From the NCBI RefSeq assembly GCF_041296385.1, contig NC_091016.1, positions 19,877,497 to 19,941,496 on the forward strand: DNA of 64,000 nucleotides. The letters are read 5' to 3'. Position numbers and translations under genes: made by a program. Position 1 is the stretch's first letter. Each line of letters opens with the position of its first letter. Origin of the DNA: Aphelocoma coerulescens (Eukaryota; Chordata; Aves; Passeriformes; Corvidae). The notes beneath the pieces were generated by a model. That model was not told where the DNA came from. It ran no database searches and saw nothing but the letters and a program-made list of their open reading frames with translations. This document shows, piece after piece, positions 1 to 14,000 of this stretch.

Positions 1-1000
1 ACAGGGCAACTTGGCTGTCCTAACCCCAGAACTCACCCCTGCCACCAGCTGGCTGTCACTGAAACAGATTTGCAGAATCTCAATGTCCGTGAGAACCAAG
101 AATGAACAAAATGCTCTTAAGATCCCCCTGCTCTTCCTGCTGCCAGGTTCTCTCCTAGCTCCACTCCTGGAACAGTTTCTGGTGCATAGGAATGATGGAC
201 AGAGGCTGTGCCAACCTTACAGGTACAAGGGGCAGTGGTGGCAAGTTCCCGATGCCACCATTCCCCACACCCAAACAGTGCTAACAGGACACGCTGCCTG
301 CTCTTTCACCTCAATCCAGAGCTTCTGCTTCGACTTCTGGAAGGGCTGGGATGCAGACACAGGTAGGACCTTGCAGGAGTGAAACACAGCTGGCTCCCTG
401 TGTTACTCCACACCTCAAAAGCTGAGCAGACCAGCACTCAGCTGAAAGAGAACACCCCTCCATTCACACCCCTCTCCTGCTCGGGCCAAAGCCTGCCTGC
501 AAACAGTGACAGCAGGATTGGTTAGAAACTGACACATGAGTTCAGCCTCGTTTGGTGGCTTTAGTGCAGACAATGTACAAGTGTTGGCACGATTTTCACA
601 GCATCTCAGAACTGAAAACAAATAAAGCCCAGCTTTATACAGTATGAACTTTGATTTACTGTCAGTTAAAACCCTCTGAAGACTGAAAGCCTCCACCTGC
701 TGCCCTCTTACCTCCAGCTCTCCAAACCCAAGAACGTCTCTTCCAGCTTTGTCTGTGACACAATGCCCTGCACTTCCACACAGTGCTGCAACCCCAGTGC
801 AAGCCGAGCTGTGGACAAATCAACGGATACAACTAAAAGGGAGGGAGACAAGAAGTCTGGAACAACAGATGCTTTGCAGATCATAACCTTTTAGGCTGCC
901 TTCCTCCTCCGATAGAAATCTGCCTTCTACAAGCAGCATTTCATCTTTAACCACCACCTGAAGCTGCCTAAGGTCTCTCTCAACAAACACCACAGGACAG
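1..1000. other. Intergenic, no recognisable gene
   Basis: Lies beyond the inferred WDR43 3' end. A 123-codon open frame at 11-382 (+) has no domain I recognise. I see no splice-site-bounded conserved frame, RNA gene or named repeat. In mammals the next gene beyond WDR43 is TOGARAM2, but nothing here can be assigned to it. Confidence 0.4.
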
Positions 1001-1023
1001 GTATTTGGTAAAAGAGATGTATA

Positions 1024-1029
1024 TTTATT
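1024..1029 (-). terminator. Probable WDR43 polyadenylation signal
   Basis: AATAAA on the minus strand, about 1 kb after the WDR43 stop codon. It is the best signal in the expected range. Confidence 0.5.
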
Positions 1030-2052
1030 CACTTTACAAAGAGGGTGGTATTTAGTTGCAACAGCTCCATTTATAGACAAATATATTATTGTACATTATA
1101 GTGGTGAATGGCTCAAAACTTTACCTTGTTTTGCTCTTAAAAACATGTTTGCACCACTTCAGCTTCCATTAGCTGAGCAAATAGCTGTCCTTGTTCTGCC
1201 ACTGAAAGATTAAAAATCCGTAAGAAAGGTATAGCTCTGTGCTATGTATTCACAAGCCTTCACCTTCTCCTTTCCCTGTGTCACTCTCCTCTCCCCACCC
1301 AACTCAACTCAACATGGTCTGTCCTCTGGGTTAGCATTAAAGTTATATACAGCCTCCATTAAAACAAAATTAGGAGCCAGTGATAGTTCTAATGTCCTTT
1401 TAAAGCACAAGAAAAGTCATTGATTTGTACATATAAAAGTCTTGAGTTCAAATTTGTTAAAAAAAAAAAAGAAAAATCCATTTTGAAGTTGAGTTGGCAT
1501 TTACATATTGCCAAAGTATGGCTAAGCCAATGAAAGGGGGGAAGAAAAGAATTTCAGGACAGAATTTAAATATTACAAAAATATCTTTTTTTTTCTTTTT
1601 TCTGTTTCCTTTTTAAAAAAAAAAAATCGGCAGGATGCCCACTTGCTATTGCTAACTGAAGCATGGAAAGAAGGTATAGACCAGTTGTCCTTGATCCTTG
1701 AATATTTGAAACAAATTCAATGTAAAGCTGAACCAAGTTTCCCACACAAACAGCGGTGGCAGATTTATTTCACTTGAGATACAAATGCATGTCCACATGA
1801 CAGGCATAATCTGACCAGGAGGTGGAGGAAATGTTTCTCTAAGTAAGCGCAGGGAAGGAGGGCGAGAGAAGGCTGGCACGGTTAAACATTCTGGATTCAG
1901 AAATGCAGTGCCCCACAGGTGCCTCTGCACACAGGCTGTGCAATGCTCTGCACTCCTGATATGCAAATACAGCATCTTTCAGCAACAGGATCCAGAATCA
2001 AAGAGCTTGGTGGCCCACTTGTTCAAACTTCTAAAATTACTCTTTCGTGCTG
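1024..2052 (-). other. WDR43: WDR43 3' UTR
   Basis: AT-rich sequence after the WDR43 stop, with no ORF or repeat I can name. It ends near a canonical minus-strand AATAAA at 1029-1024. The boundary is inferred from this signal and is not proven. Confidence 0.6.
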
Positions 2053-5000
2053 TTATTCTTCTTCACTTTCATTTTCTGGTTCCAAATCAGAATCACCATT
2101 GATTTCCTTTTCAACAGTCATGTCTTGTTCATCAGATTGCTCCTCTTTTTCTTCATCTTCATCCCAGTTTTCCTAGGGAAAAAAATAAAACAGAAGCGTT
2201 TGAACCTTTGTCAGTCACACCATTTCTGCTAAAATAGGAGATCTGGTCCGATTCCACTTACGTCAGAGTCTTTATCTGCAATCATCTCATCATCTGAGCC
2301 TTCCTCCTCTGAGGAGTCTGGAAAGAGAAAACAACCTCTCAGTCTGGGAAACAGGCTTTAAGATGTCATTGTGCAAACAAAGTCCAGTCCCACATGCTGC
2401 CAAGTCTTCAAACTGTGCTATTTCCATACCAAAACTAATTCTGCCTGGAGATGAGGTAACCAACATCAGTTAAGACCAGGTCACTTCTGCTACCCATACA
2501 CAGGGTGAAGATGCAGTAGGAAAAAAGCCGAACTGGAAGTGTGCACTGCCACACAAGGACATCCCCTGCACTGATGTCCTGCTGACTCAAATGTAGTAGT
2601 GCCTTCACTGTATCTACCTTAGCACAAGGGCAGGTAACACTAGAAAGTTTAGGTTGCCAGTTAGGTTAAAGCAGCACACTGAACTTCCAATTCACTGATT
2701 TCTTCATTTGTGATGCAATGCTGGGAGGGAATTAAAGGAGTTAAAAGGAAGAGAAGGAAGGAGTAACTAACTACAAGATGTCCACATCATTAGCCACTGA
2801 TTTTCCTGCCACAGATCTCTCCCAAAACCCCCATACTTGCAGACTGTACACTGGTAGATAAGCACTGGTAGATAAGCACAGGAGCATGATGAACAGCCAT
2901 CAAGTGGAGTCATGTAAATTCAGGAGCTGAGCTCCACTTAGCACACAACACTTACCATCCTCATAGACCAGCTTTGCAGTCTGATTAACCTCTGGTACAT
3001 CCTGAACTGTTTGTGATGCTGCAACCTGAATGGAATTTGCAGATTAGCCTTAGATTAAATCATCTATTTCAACCTTAAAAGGCAACAAAACTCTTTAATA
3101 ATGTAAATGAAATCTACATTATGGGTAGCACACATTAATTCACTTACAGTGCTGGTTTAACAGCCAAAAAAGTAAAAATGACAAAGTAAAATCGGAGAGG
3201 CATCTGCTCCAAAGTGGCCCAGTGCCTCCTATTTATTCCTCTTTAAAACTCTGTGGGTGAGCAGACACATTTGGCAGGACAAAACACTCCCAGTGGGCAG
3301 GGGCTGACAGGACAGTCAATTAAGGGACTGCTCTGAGCATTATCAGCGTTGCTGAACAGCAGCTGCATTAAGGTCCCCAGGACAGATCCCATCAGATGCA
3401 ATCACAACAGGAACTGAAATCTGCAAACAATACCCCTGCACATCCCATGTTATGTAGTTGAAGCTCACCTGGGTGACAAGAATGAAGAGTCTTCCATGCA
3501 GACGGGAAAGCTTTTGCAAAGTTTTTACTCTGCTCTCCATCAACTGGTATAACATTCCCAGCTGAGGAATAAGGTCTGGCAACTTGGGAGAAGAGAGGGA
3601 TGAAAAAAAATGAAGCTGTTAACAAACACATTCCAAAAGTTTTTGTATTTTTAAGCTACTTTTTTATGTTTGGGGCAACCAACACTTGCTTACATGATTC
3701 TAGACAGAAGGGAGAGCTGAGGGTTCACAGGAACAACCTGCAGCCTGATCAATTAATGCTTAGCCATGTTTAGAAGTATCATCTACTTTTAAAGCATGGC
3801 AATTCTTAGACTCCTTTTCCTTTCCACAGTCACTGCCACACGCAGGGGCGAAGCACTGCTCAGAAAGCTGCGTAAGTGGGAACTGAACATACACCGGTGT
3901 CCGAAGCAGCCTCAGCAACACGTGCAAGTTCTGCTGCTCAGCAATCCTACAACAAATGGCAGAAAGGACTGACAGTGCCCAAATGTCTTTTTCTTAACCC
4001 AGCAAGTGCTGTATCCATCACTTGTAAGACAAGGCTGGACTTCAATCCAGAAGCTACAGCATTAATTCCTACCCTGCCAACTTTGGCACACCCTTACCCC
4101 ATAAAATCGGGCCATGCCCCAAACAATCTCAATATGAGCATTACCAGAACAAAGACAACTTAGCTCTTTAAGATCTAGTGACACAGGCTACATTACTCTT
4201 TGGCAGTAATTTTGTTCCCTCTCACAGGTGTAACATAACTTATCTTGGTTTGACTTTGGGATGGCTATAATTATGTCAGGAATGACTGAGACAAACAATT
4301 TATCAGCAATGTGCAGTAGGTTCAGCAAAAGTGGTGTAAGCACAGCCCTCTCTCTATACATTGATTTGGGCACTGCCATATGCAGAGAGCAGATTCCTGA
4401 AGAAACAATATATATTTATTTAAGCATTTAAATCTAGTTTTACTTAAGTGCATTGGCATGAATGAAAAATACTTACTGTGGAAAGGTAGGATGCATGTAG
4501 GGTAAAAACAGACTTCAGCCATCGAACCATTACTGAGGCACTGGAAAAGAGAAGAAAGTTATATCCAAGAGATACTGGCTGAGAGACACCCATTTCACAT
4601 TCTAGATGCTAAATAAATATATCCAGATACTTCTGTATAAAGTGTTCCTCTTTAATTAGAGAGCAAGATAAATGCAGATGGAAATGTGAAGTTTGGCTAT
4701 CCCCATGAGGTATGTAAGTTATTTGTTAGGAAAAGAACAGACATTTCAGTGAGGGACTAAACTAGACAAACTCAGGGGTCTGTACTTCTGAAATCTTTAA
4801 TGGATGGTCTCAATGACTAAAAGATCAAAGCATGCTACCTTCTTCTCCACCTACAATGAGGGAATTTATATTGAGAAAAAATAAACCCAAACCCAAACCA
4901 ACCCCCACAACTCAGCACAGCCCATCTCAACAAAGCTGTCCTTATGGCAACATAAGATGGAGGGGGGGAAGCGGATTTTGTTATTAAACACCATGCTAAG

Positions 5001-8000
5001 AGATGTCTAAATACATTTGATAAGTAAACAAGGTCTACACCTGAGAGTTATTTTACTTATTGATCAGTAATGTAAACGTTTGGGGCCTTCAGTTACATTC
5101 TCAGGGTTACGTGCTCATTTCAGGTATCCTTTTCCATTTTTAACTTCACTTCAGCCACCCTGAGAAAGAACTGCTTCAAGTATTTTAAGTTCCTCTTTTC
5201 ACCCACAATGAGGTGAGTTTTTACCTCCAGATGCTGCAGTTTAATTGCAGTTACTATGGAAATCTATCACATACATGGTAGGAGGGACCATAACACACAC
5301 GTGAAAAGTTTTAGGTGAATTAAACTGTAGCTGAGTTGTCTCTTACCTGTATGGGTTGCCCTGCAATCTCTTTGTAAGCTAAAAGGACAAAAAAACCCAG
5401 TCAGCAATAAGTAACAAACATAATGAGTTCAAAACCCCCAACATTAGATCCATTTGACAGCCCCAATACTGGGGCAGAAAGTTGTCCAGGCATTTGACGT
5501 TTGCGAGGATTAACCTCTGTCAGGCTCCAGAAAATCACACTGCTGGCTCTACCACCCTCTACACAGGCTGGTAACTTGCAGAAGCTGGGTTTCAGTATTA
5601 CAAGAAAGCTGGAACTCTTAACATGCAAAATATCCACTGAAGCTTAAACCTGGCAGGAGTTAAGTAGGAGGAAACCTATTTCGTGTCTGTTAATCTGCTT
5701 AGCAGAGCAGTTGTTACAGGGTGGACAAGTTGGGGAAACAAGTGAAGGTAGTATCAGATAAAGGCCATTTCACACAACAAATCTCAAGCCTGGGAGAAAG
5801 CAGTTACACAAAGGTCTGACCATCCACTGAGATTACAGACTTAAACACTTGCACTTAGATTCCCCAACAAAGGTCCCAGGGAAGAAACACAGCATCTCAC
5901 TAACATAAGCCTAAGGAGGTGCTGCAAGACCAGCCATTCAGCACCAGGCAATCTGCATAATTCAGTTAAGATCAGTACCATAAATAAAAATTAAATCTTA
6001 TTTGTGGTCGGCACGTTAAAGTACCAAAGAAATTGAACCATTAACTTACATGATAGAATGTCATTCACATAACAAGAGCTACTAACCAATGTTCGGTTTT
6101 ACAAAGTAATGTCTGGTCAAGACTAATCATTAAAATATTTCTGTCCAAATAAAGAGTTTATTTAATACCACTGAATAAGCAGTTCAGAAGCCAGATCCCT
6201 TTTAAAATTACTACTAAGTGATGTTCAAGGTTTAGGACTTTCTGATGCTTCAAATCATTGTCCATGTTAGTAGTAGAGAAGAAGATGTAATGGTGATTGT
6301 TTGCCATCAACTAAACAAGCTTTTGCTTAATCTCTTCCCTTTCTTTTTCCCACATAATCATTTAAGATAGTAATACATCATTTAATGCTCTTCCTAGCTT
6401 TGACAGTGACACTTGGTCCTTTGGTTAAGCTTCAGCCAGAAAAGATAAAAAGTGTATCAGAGATAAATTAAGAAACAGTTCAGTCCTCTTACAGTACCAA
6501 ACCAATTTCAAAAATAAAGAGACATATCCTGGATTTTTAGTAGCTAGAAGGCAAACCACATGTGGCTTGTATGACAGCACAAGAAGTGCAGGCTCTCCTA
6601 CCTCATGCAGCAGTGGAATGACAGCATGTATAGGCATTCTGGCTACTGTGTTCTTTACTATATTTTCTTTTCTTGTGTTAAGCACTTTCTGTTAAAATGA
6701 AAACATATGATCAGAGAATAATTCAGCTTTAACATGTGTATGAGCAATCAGCAAAATCAAAAATTCCTGGCTGTACATCTCTTTCTACTCCACTACCCTT
6801 GTATGCTGAGAATAATGAGCAAAAGATTTGCTATGAAAAGGAGTTTCATTTTCTAAGTCAGCTACAATTAACAAAATTAAGACACTCAAACTCATCTAAA
6901 ACAATCTAGCATTGCCTCTAGCCCATCTGCCCCCTGTTAGAAGTGATGCACTACAGGCACATGAAAATCTCCCTTGATATTTTCTGTTTGACTTCCATAA
7001 ATAAATGCCTTTCACCAGCATCTGTGACAAGAAATTTCTATTCTTAATAGAAATTCTTATCAAATTCTTAAACAGTTCCCTGCCCCAGTACTATTCCATC
7101 CCCCTAGTCCAAATGCAAAGGTAAGCTTTTCAAGTGAAACTTGTCATCAATTCATTTTTCAAACAGTATCTTGCTTGAAAAATGTACCCTCAGGAGACTA
7201 AGCACAGATGATGCTCCAGCCTGAGCTAAAGGGAACATGGCTGCATTGGTAGCATCACCTGTAAAACATCTGAACTGTGACATAACAAATTCATCATAAA
7301 CAAAGTGCCTCAAAGTTCAGGGACCGACTCAAAGTAAGGCAGGTAACAGAAAAGTAACACCACCACTATAACTCATAATAGCACTTCCTTGAGCAGCAAA
7401 TCAGCAAAAAAGCAGCTGGGAGAAACAACAGATTCTGAACTGTTCAGCCTCCCCAGCTATCAGGAAGGCTCCCCACCAGTCCCAGTGAACAGATTCAACA
7501 GCACACACTGAGCTTGCAAGACTTACATTTAAGATTTCTGCATCATTGCTTTCCAAGCCCTGAACCAGCAGCACGGCAAAGCTGTCTGTCTGGGGAAGGC
7601 CACCTGGAGTTTTTACTTTGCTCACATCAATATCCAATGCCCCAAGGCGCTCCTCGATGCTCTCCTGCAGAGGGGAAATAAGGGCAGTGCTGTGTCACTG
7701 CAGTTTCTCACACCTATCAGCTGAAAGCAAAGTACCTAACTTAGAGCATTCCCTCTAATTCTGCTGGAAAAGAACACAAATTTTGTATATTCTTTTAAAT
7801 GCACTGACAGAAAATAGCATGAGAAAAAAGCAGAGGAAGTTCTGGATGAAAAGCACTAATATATCTTGGCACAGGCAGCCACAAGCGTGTGACAAAGTTC
7901 TGCAACAACCTGGCAAAACCACAGGCAAGGCACAGAGGGCTTGAATAAAGAAAATGTTTTGAGCAGGGAGAAGTCTCTTTCATACAAAAAGATGGTATCA

Positions 8001-11000
8001 TTAACCTTTCTTCCACAGTAAACAAAGCAAATTCAAGGTCACCTAAAGAAGGTATAGCAATGATTTATGATTATAGTTTCTCCATTCTTGCTGAGTTTGA
8101 AAGAGGAAGCCCTTTACCTCTGTCTCTCCTGGTTTCCTCTTGTTTTTCTTTTTCTCCTTCCCCGAGGCTGGAGTTCTGACAGCTGTACTATGTCCTGGAA
8201 TGCCAGGCACTAGAACTTTGGTGTCCGAGTTCACAACAGGTGTCTTTACCTAATACACAGAGATAACCACATTTCCATGAATTGCTAATACCTTCAGCTT
8301 TCTTCCTATTTAAAATACAGATTTCATTCGAAGACTCTCACACATGTGGCAAAACCAGCCTGACACAACCCATTTTCTTGGCGTAAATATTAAGCAAATC
8401 CAACATATTTAAGAGAATGAACAACCTCAAGAAACAGACAGCAAATTTTCATCATTAACTAGAGCAATGGAATCTTTGGAATCACCTGTGAATCATTTTT
8501 CTTACAAGCTTTTGCTGTAACATTCCTAGAACTGTTTGTATCCAGCAACAAGTTTTTGGATGTTTGCTAGCAATAGATACCACCTGTGCTAATAGTCAGC
8601 CCCATAAAATACATGCAGATTAATTCAACATCCACTGGAAGGCAGTAACTGACCAGAAAAAGCAGCACAACGTAACAGCAAAAGGTAGTCACCATTCACT
8701 TCAATCCCAACTCTTTTCTTCTAGGGATTGCTTAGACACAGAACTCAGCTGGTCTGAATTAGGCTGTGACCACTATGACAAAAAGAGGCACCTTAGTTTA
8801 TACCGAACAAGCTAAGGTATCATCTTCCATGAACACAGAGGAGATGGAATTTTCTATTTAACAACCAAATGCTCTTCTGACTCACAGAGGATGTAAGGCA
8901 GTATGCCACTTCCAGAATATAAAAAATGCTACCTGCTACTTCCAGAAAACTTCTTTAACCATAGCACTTCTATCCAGGCCTTTTTTTTTTGAAGTACCTC
9001 TGAAGCGATAAAAGTAAAATCTACTACAGTGAGCAAAGCAACTTCCAATTTCCAAACAGCTGATTTTCTGCATGAAGAATTTTATCATAGAACACCAGTG
9101 GTGATAAAATACTATCCCCTTTGCTCACCACACTCATCACTGACCTTCTCCCCACACGACATGCTCAGACAGCCAAGAGAAATGCGTCTTCACTGGAATT
9201 CAGCAAAAAGCGAAACCAAGATGGGTGTCATCACTGCATGCCAGGGAGGCCCTACACCTGTCCCCGCAGTTCAGCTCTGCTACCCAACAGCTCCAGGACT
9301 GAGCAATCAGCACAAAACCCTGCCTGGCTGATGGAGCACCACATCCAGAAGGTAACTAAAGAGTCAGAATAACAGCGCTGTCTCTCACTTCACTGACACT
9401 CCAAGCATTTCAAACTTTCAAGACCTTGAATATGCACAATGATTAAGAACTTCACAGCCTCTAAACACCCAGGGGATCCTGCATGAGAGAACACAGTGGC
9501 AAGTGGCCTCAGTGGACACTGCTGCCATGTAAAGTGCCAAGCTCACATTCCCAGGTCCCCCTGAGTAGGAACACATGAAGGCCACATTAAGAAAGAGCAA
9601 AAAGGACCTGCCCCTTAAGGTTCCACCACATGTGATTTAGACTCTAAAACAAAGTCATCCCACCTTCACCCCAAACTATCAGGGTCAAAGAGGCTGTACA
9701 AACCAACAGACTCTAAGGGAAGGACTGATCTTAGGCAGAAAAACCAATCAGTTCTGTCTCTCAAGCAGACCTGCTGAGCTACAGGAGGGCCACCATGTGC
9801 TCTCACACACACCAGGACACACACAGATCTCTCTACCCACACATGCCTGAGTGCTATGGACATCTATAGCTACCTCTGCAGCTCTGAACAGGTCCATCCA
9901 GAAATCCAACCTCATTTTAAGAGAGCAGTGAATTCTACCTACTTCATTTCTAAGTAAAACAAGAGAAGCAAAAAAATCACATTTCATGCAAAGCTCACCT
10001 TTGTTAGAGCAGCATCTGTTTTAAGTGACAGCACTTTCTGGATATCCCGTACCAAACATATGTGGGATTCACTGGTGTTCAAAGACTAGGAGGGCAGGAA
10101 CAAAACCAGTTAATATATTTGACACTCACACTTGTGATTCATTATGCTACTGAAAGATGAGAACAAATTCCACTGGTATAAATTAGAATGAACTTTCTTT
10201 TCACTCTAGAATAGCAGCTCCTTTGCATATCAGCCTTTTGTTACTAGATCTTTGTACTCTCCAAGGAAGTTTACACAGGTAAACTGGAACTGTATTAAAA
10301 CCAGTTTCAGTGGCCCAACTCAGCAACAGCTGAAATGGCAAGAAACAGTCAGCAATGATGTCAACCTGTACTCTGGCTGAAAAAATGGAATAATACAAAT
10401 CACCTTTCCAAACAGCTCTGGGGCAACAGTCACAGCTCCCAAAACAAGGGCAAGGAATATGTTTTGTATTGTTATACAATTCCAAAGCAGTAAAAACAAA
10501 AATAATAAAACCAAAAATTTCTCCAACTGAAAGCAGTATGCAGTCCATATGACAGAATCCAAACCCTCTCTGGTAAGTTCTACATACCACTTTCTCTATG
10601 ATGGGCTGTAAGGTGTTTCCATACACCAGCAACACAGACTGTTTGTCTGTGCAAAACGCAGCTGCTAGAATAGGGACTGGTTTCGGTGTGGAGTCCCCAT
10701 CATTCCCAGGTGTTGCTATCTGGATGGTACAGTTTGATGTTAAGGGTTTTTTGCAATAACTGGGGGGGAAAAAAAAAAAGAAATTAAAAAATGCCAAGAT
10801 GTTTAGCTTGAATACTTCAATATCTTGTACATCTAAGCATCTTTCATTAGCAGGTCCTCAGCCATTGTACACCTTTTACGGATGGCTAAGAAGAGGCAGA
10901 GACACAAAAAATCTGGTGTAAAGCCACACATAATATCGAAGTGCCATACAGTCCCCAACAAGTGAGTTCTCCAAAAATGTGTCCAGTAACCCAAGACAAA

Positions 11001-14000
11001 GCAGCAGCTGGAACCTGGATCATGAGCATATAAAAGAGCTTAAAGGCAGCAGTATAACAAAACTGAACTTTGCTTTAGAGTAACCCCAGACCTTTCCCGA
11101 AGACACCCTCAAGTTGAATCCTAACTTACCCATTCAAGATATGTTCGAATAAATGCAACTGCCCATCTCTGCACACAACTGCTAACTTCACAGGCTGAAA
11201 GAAGGCATAGTAAGAGAGTTTCATTAAATCAAAGAAAAACCCTCCTGGAAGTTCAGGACATCAAGAGACAGTTGTATGGCTACAATATGACTTTTTTCAG
11301 TATTTAAGAACATTAAATCTGTAAGGAAGATCAAAGACGTAACGACTCGGGAACGTTCAGAACAAGTGTTAGAAGATTAAAAAGATAATTCACAATTGTA
11401 CTTTATCACTAGTAATATGTCCTGAGTCAAACAGTTTGCACAGTAGCAGACATGTCTAGAGGCACAGGTCTGCAAAGGTACTGACACTGTGAATATGCTT
11501 AGAGGAAAGAAACTGAGCTGACTCCTCTGAGAAACTGAATGACAGCAGTACATTAGAGAATACTCTCCAATACATGCAGGAAGAGGGAAATGGAAACATT
11601 AGAAAAATACAGCATGAAATACTGCTTTGAGAAATGGAATTTAAAGGCAGCAGGAGAAAAATGTTTTAAATAATTACAGAAACAGTTTGTGAACATGTTT
11701 CACATTCACACATTTTTCACAAGACAACTACTTCAAAAGACTTGTGCTTGTTAAAACTGAGAGACTTGGCAAATGCACACTGCTACTTTAACTCATTCAA
11801 GGCTAGTTAATTCCAAATGCATTTACACTGCCAAAAACACTTGAAATCAGAAAAAAAACAGGACCACATAGAACCAGATTTTTAGAAATAATTTCTTTAG
11901 TGGGTTTTTTTGCAGCCAAGTTCTAACAATCATTTTGATTACTAACTTGTTCTAAATAGGAAACAACTCACATTTCCACCATCATGAACGTCTGAAAAAA
12001 ACCCACTGAATTTGCACCCAGTAGCTTTCAAAAGGAGTATTTCAAACTACCAGCTTTATAAATGCACCTGTAATAAATATCCTTACACCCATGAATTTGC
12101 ATTTAGATCTCATCTCTGCATAACAGAACCCAAATACAAATCAAGCTTCTTTCTTTACACCCTTAAAAAGGAAACTGATGTGATAAGTAAAAATTGTTGA
12201 ACATATTTTGTTACAAACTATGGCTCCTACCTCTTCTTTGACTTCTGATACAGTCAGGTCAACAAAAGTTGGTTCATCTGTTACTGTGAAAGACATCACA
12301 GCATTCTTTTCTTTCCTATCTGACCTGATCTGCCTGGAAGACACAAAAAGTACACATCATTTACCACAGCAAAAACAGCACCCTCTGCACCAGACAAGCA
12401 TTACAAAGACTATAAATCTCCCATAAATGTGGTGGTATCTACCATATCCAAAAGCACCATGCTGACATTTCACTGTTCAGCTTAGAAAATGTTCTAACTT
12501 GCAAAAGCAAACTAACTCCCAAGTGAAACTGAGCAAGAAAGCTCTGCATAAACCCTAAAATAAGTGCAAAGAACAAGGAAGTTTATTACACAGTATGTTC
12601 TGGCACATACTAATGATACAAATGGCAACTGGAAGCATGCTCAGACACAGCCAAGGAAAATCTCGTCTTCACTCAACAATCAGTGAGTCGAAACCACCAT
12701 TAAAGAGATCATCACTGCATTTTTCCAGAATGCCCCTTCTGCTTTACCTTCTTTCATCACAATCACTTGGTGAGTCTATGCTCAATACTGATCACAGTCA
12801 CAAATTATGAAAAGCTTACATACCACACACTCAATAATCGGTCGTGTATAGCTCCAGACAAGAAATACAGTCCTGTAATTCCATCAAACGGTTTACTTTC
12901 ATTCACAGGTTTCACTGTGGTAAACATTAATGATGACACTGATGTAGCATGGCCTGTGAAATGCTAAGAGAAAAAACAGGATCTTTCCATCATTGTCGTA
13001 AGCAGTCATATGGCAAAAATCAATAATTAGTTAATAACAAACATTAGGAAAGATTCGAGTGTTACTCAGTCAGCAAGGACAGCCCAGTAGTTTTTAACTA
13101 GTGATCAGTTTCCTTGCATTTGTTTGTCAAGGAAGCTTTCTCTGACCTGACAGATATTTATCAGGATTTTAAAAGTTAAATGGGGAATCAAAGGCAGATT
13201 CACTGGGACTAAATCCATGCAAAAGAAATCACATCCACCTGTACTGCTGTTACTGTCACAAAGCACTCCCCTCTGCCCTCCCAATTTTACACTTCAACCT
13301 TTCCAACAGAACTAGATTCACAGTTTCATTCTCAGCTTTAACAATGGACACACGTGTGCTGACACACTAAATCTGGGCAAAACACCACCCCCAAGGGCCC
13401 CCCAAAAATTGGTTCCTCAATCTACTTTTGCAAGTAGTGGTTTTGGTCATTATAGAATGCAGACATACATGGTGGCTGCCATGTGCCAGCAAGCCCACAG
13501 TAACAGCACATGTGTACACACTCACCTGACAGCAAGTACCAGGAGATCAGAGACTATCCCTGTCCTGTCTGCTAGCAGGCAAGAGAACACGGCAGCATTC
13601 ACGGATCAGCTAAAGCATGGCCATTTGCTCAATGTCTGAGCCCTGCTCAGAGAACAATAAGGAGTTGCTCCTATGCCTTCCAACTGTTTCAACAGCAAAA
13701 CTGATAATGCCATCAGTTACATGAAGTTTAGCAAGGAAACTCGAAGGCTTTGTGGAGGGACTCATTAAAACCCATGCCAGCAGTAACTGATACGGTGGTG
13801 AACTGAATTCTCCTGACAGAAGGGTATCAGATGGGCACCCAGGTAAAAAGAACAGCATCCATCTTTCTCCTACAGCCTTGAGAAAGGATGCTGGCAGCAT
13901 GCTCACAAACAAAAATTTAATGTCCTCATTCAATTCTCAGCAAGCTGAAACTGCAGTTTAGGGTACCATCACAGCAAAAATGTCCAGCAATCCCGAAACT

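Noticed and set aside
2849..2878. Tandem 14-bp repeat (CACTGGTAGATAAG twice)
   Set aside because: Short local duplication in a WDR43 intron, with no sign of function.
10201..10797. 198-codon minus-strand ORF as a separate gene
   Set aside because: Only its 10759-10588 part is coding, as WDR43 exon 8. The rest is intron read-through.
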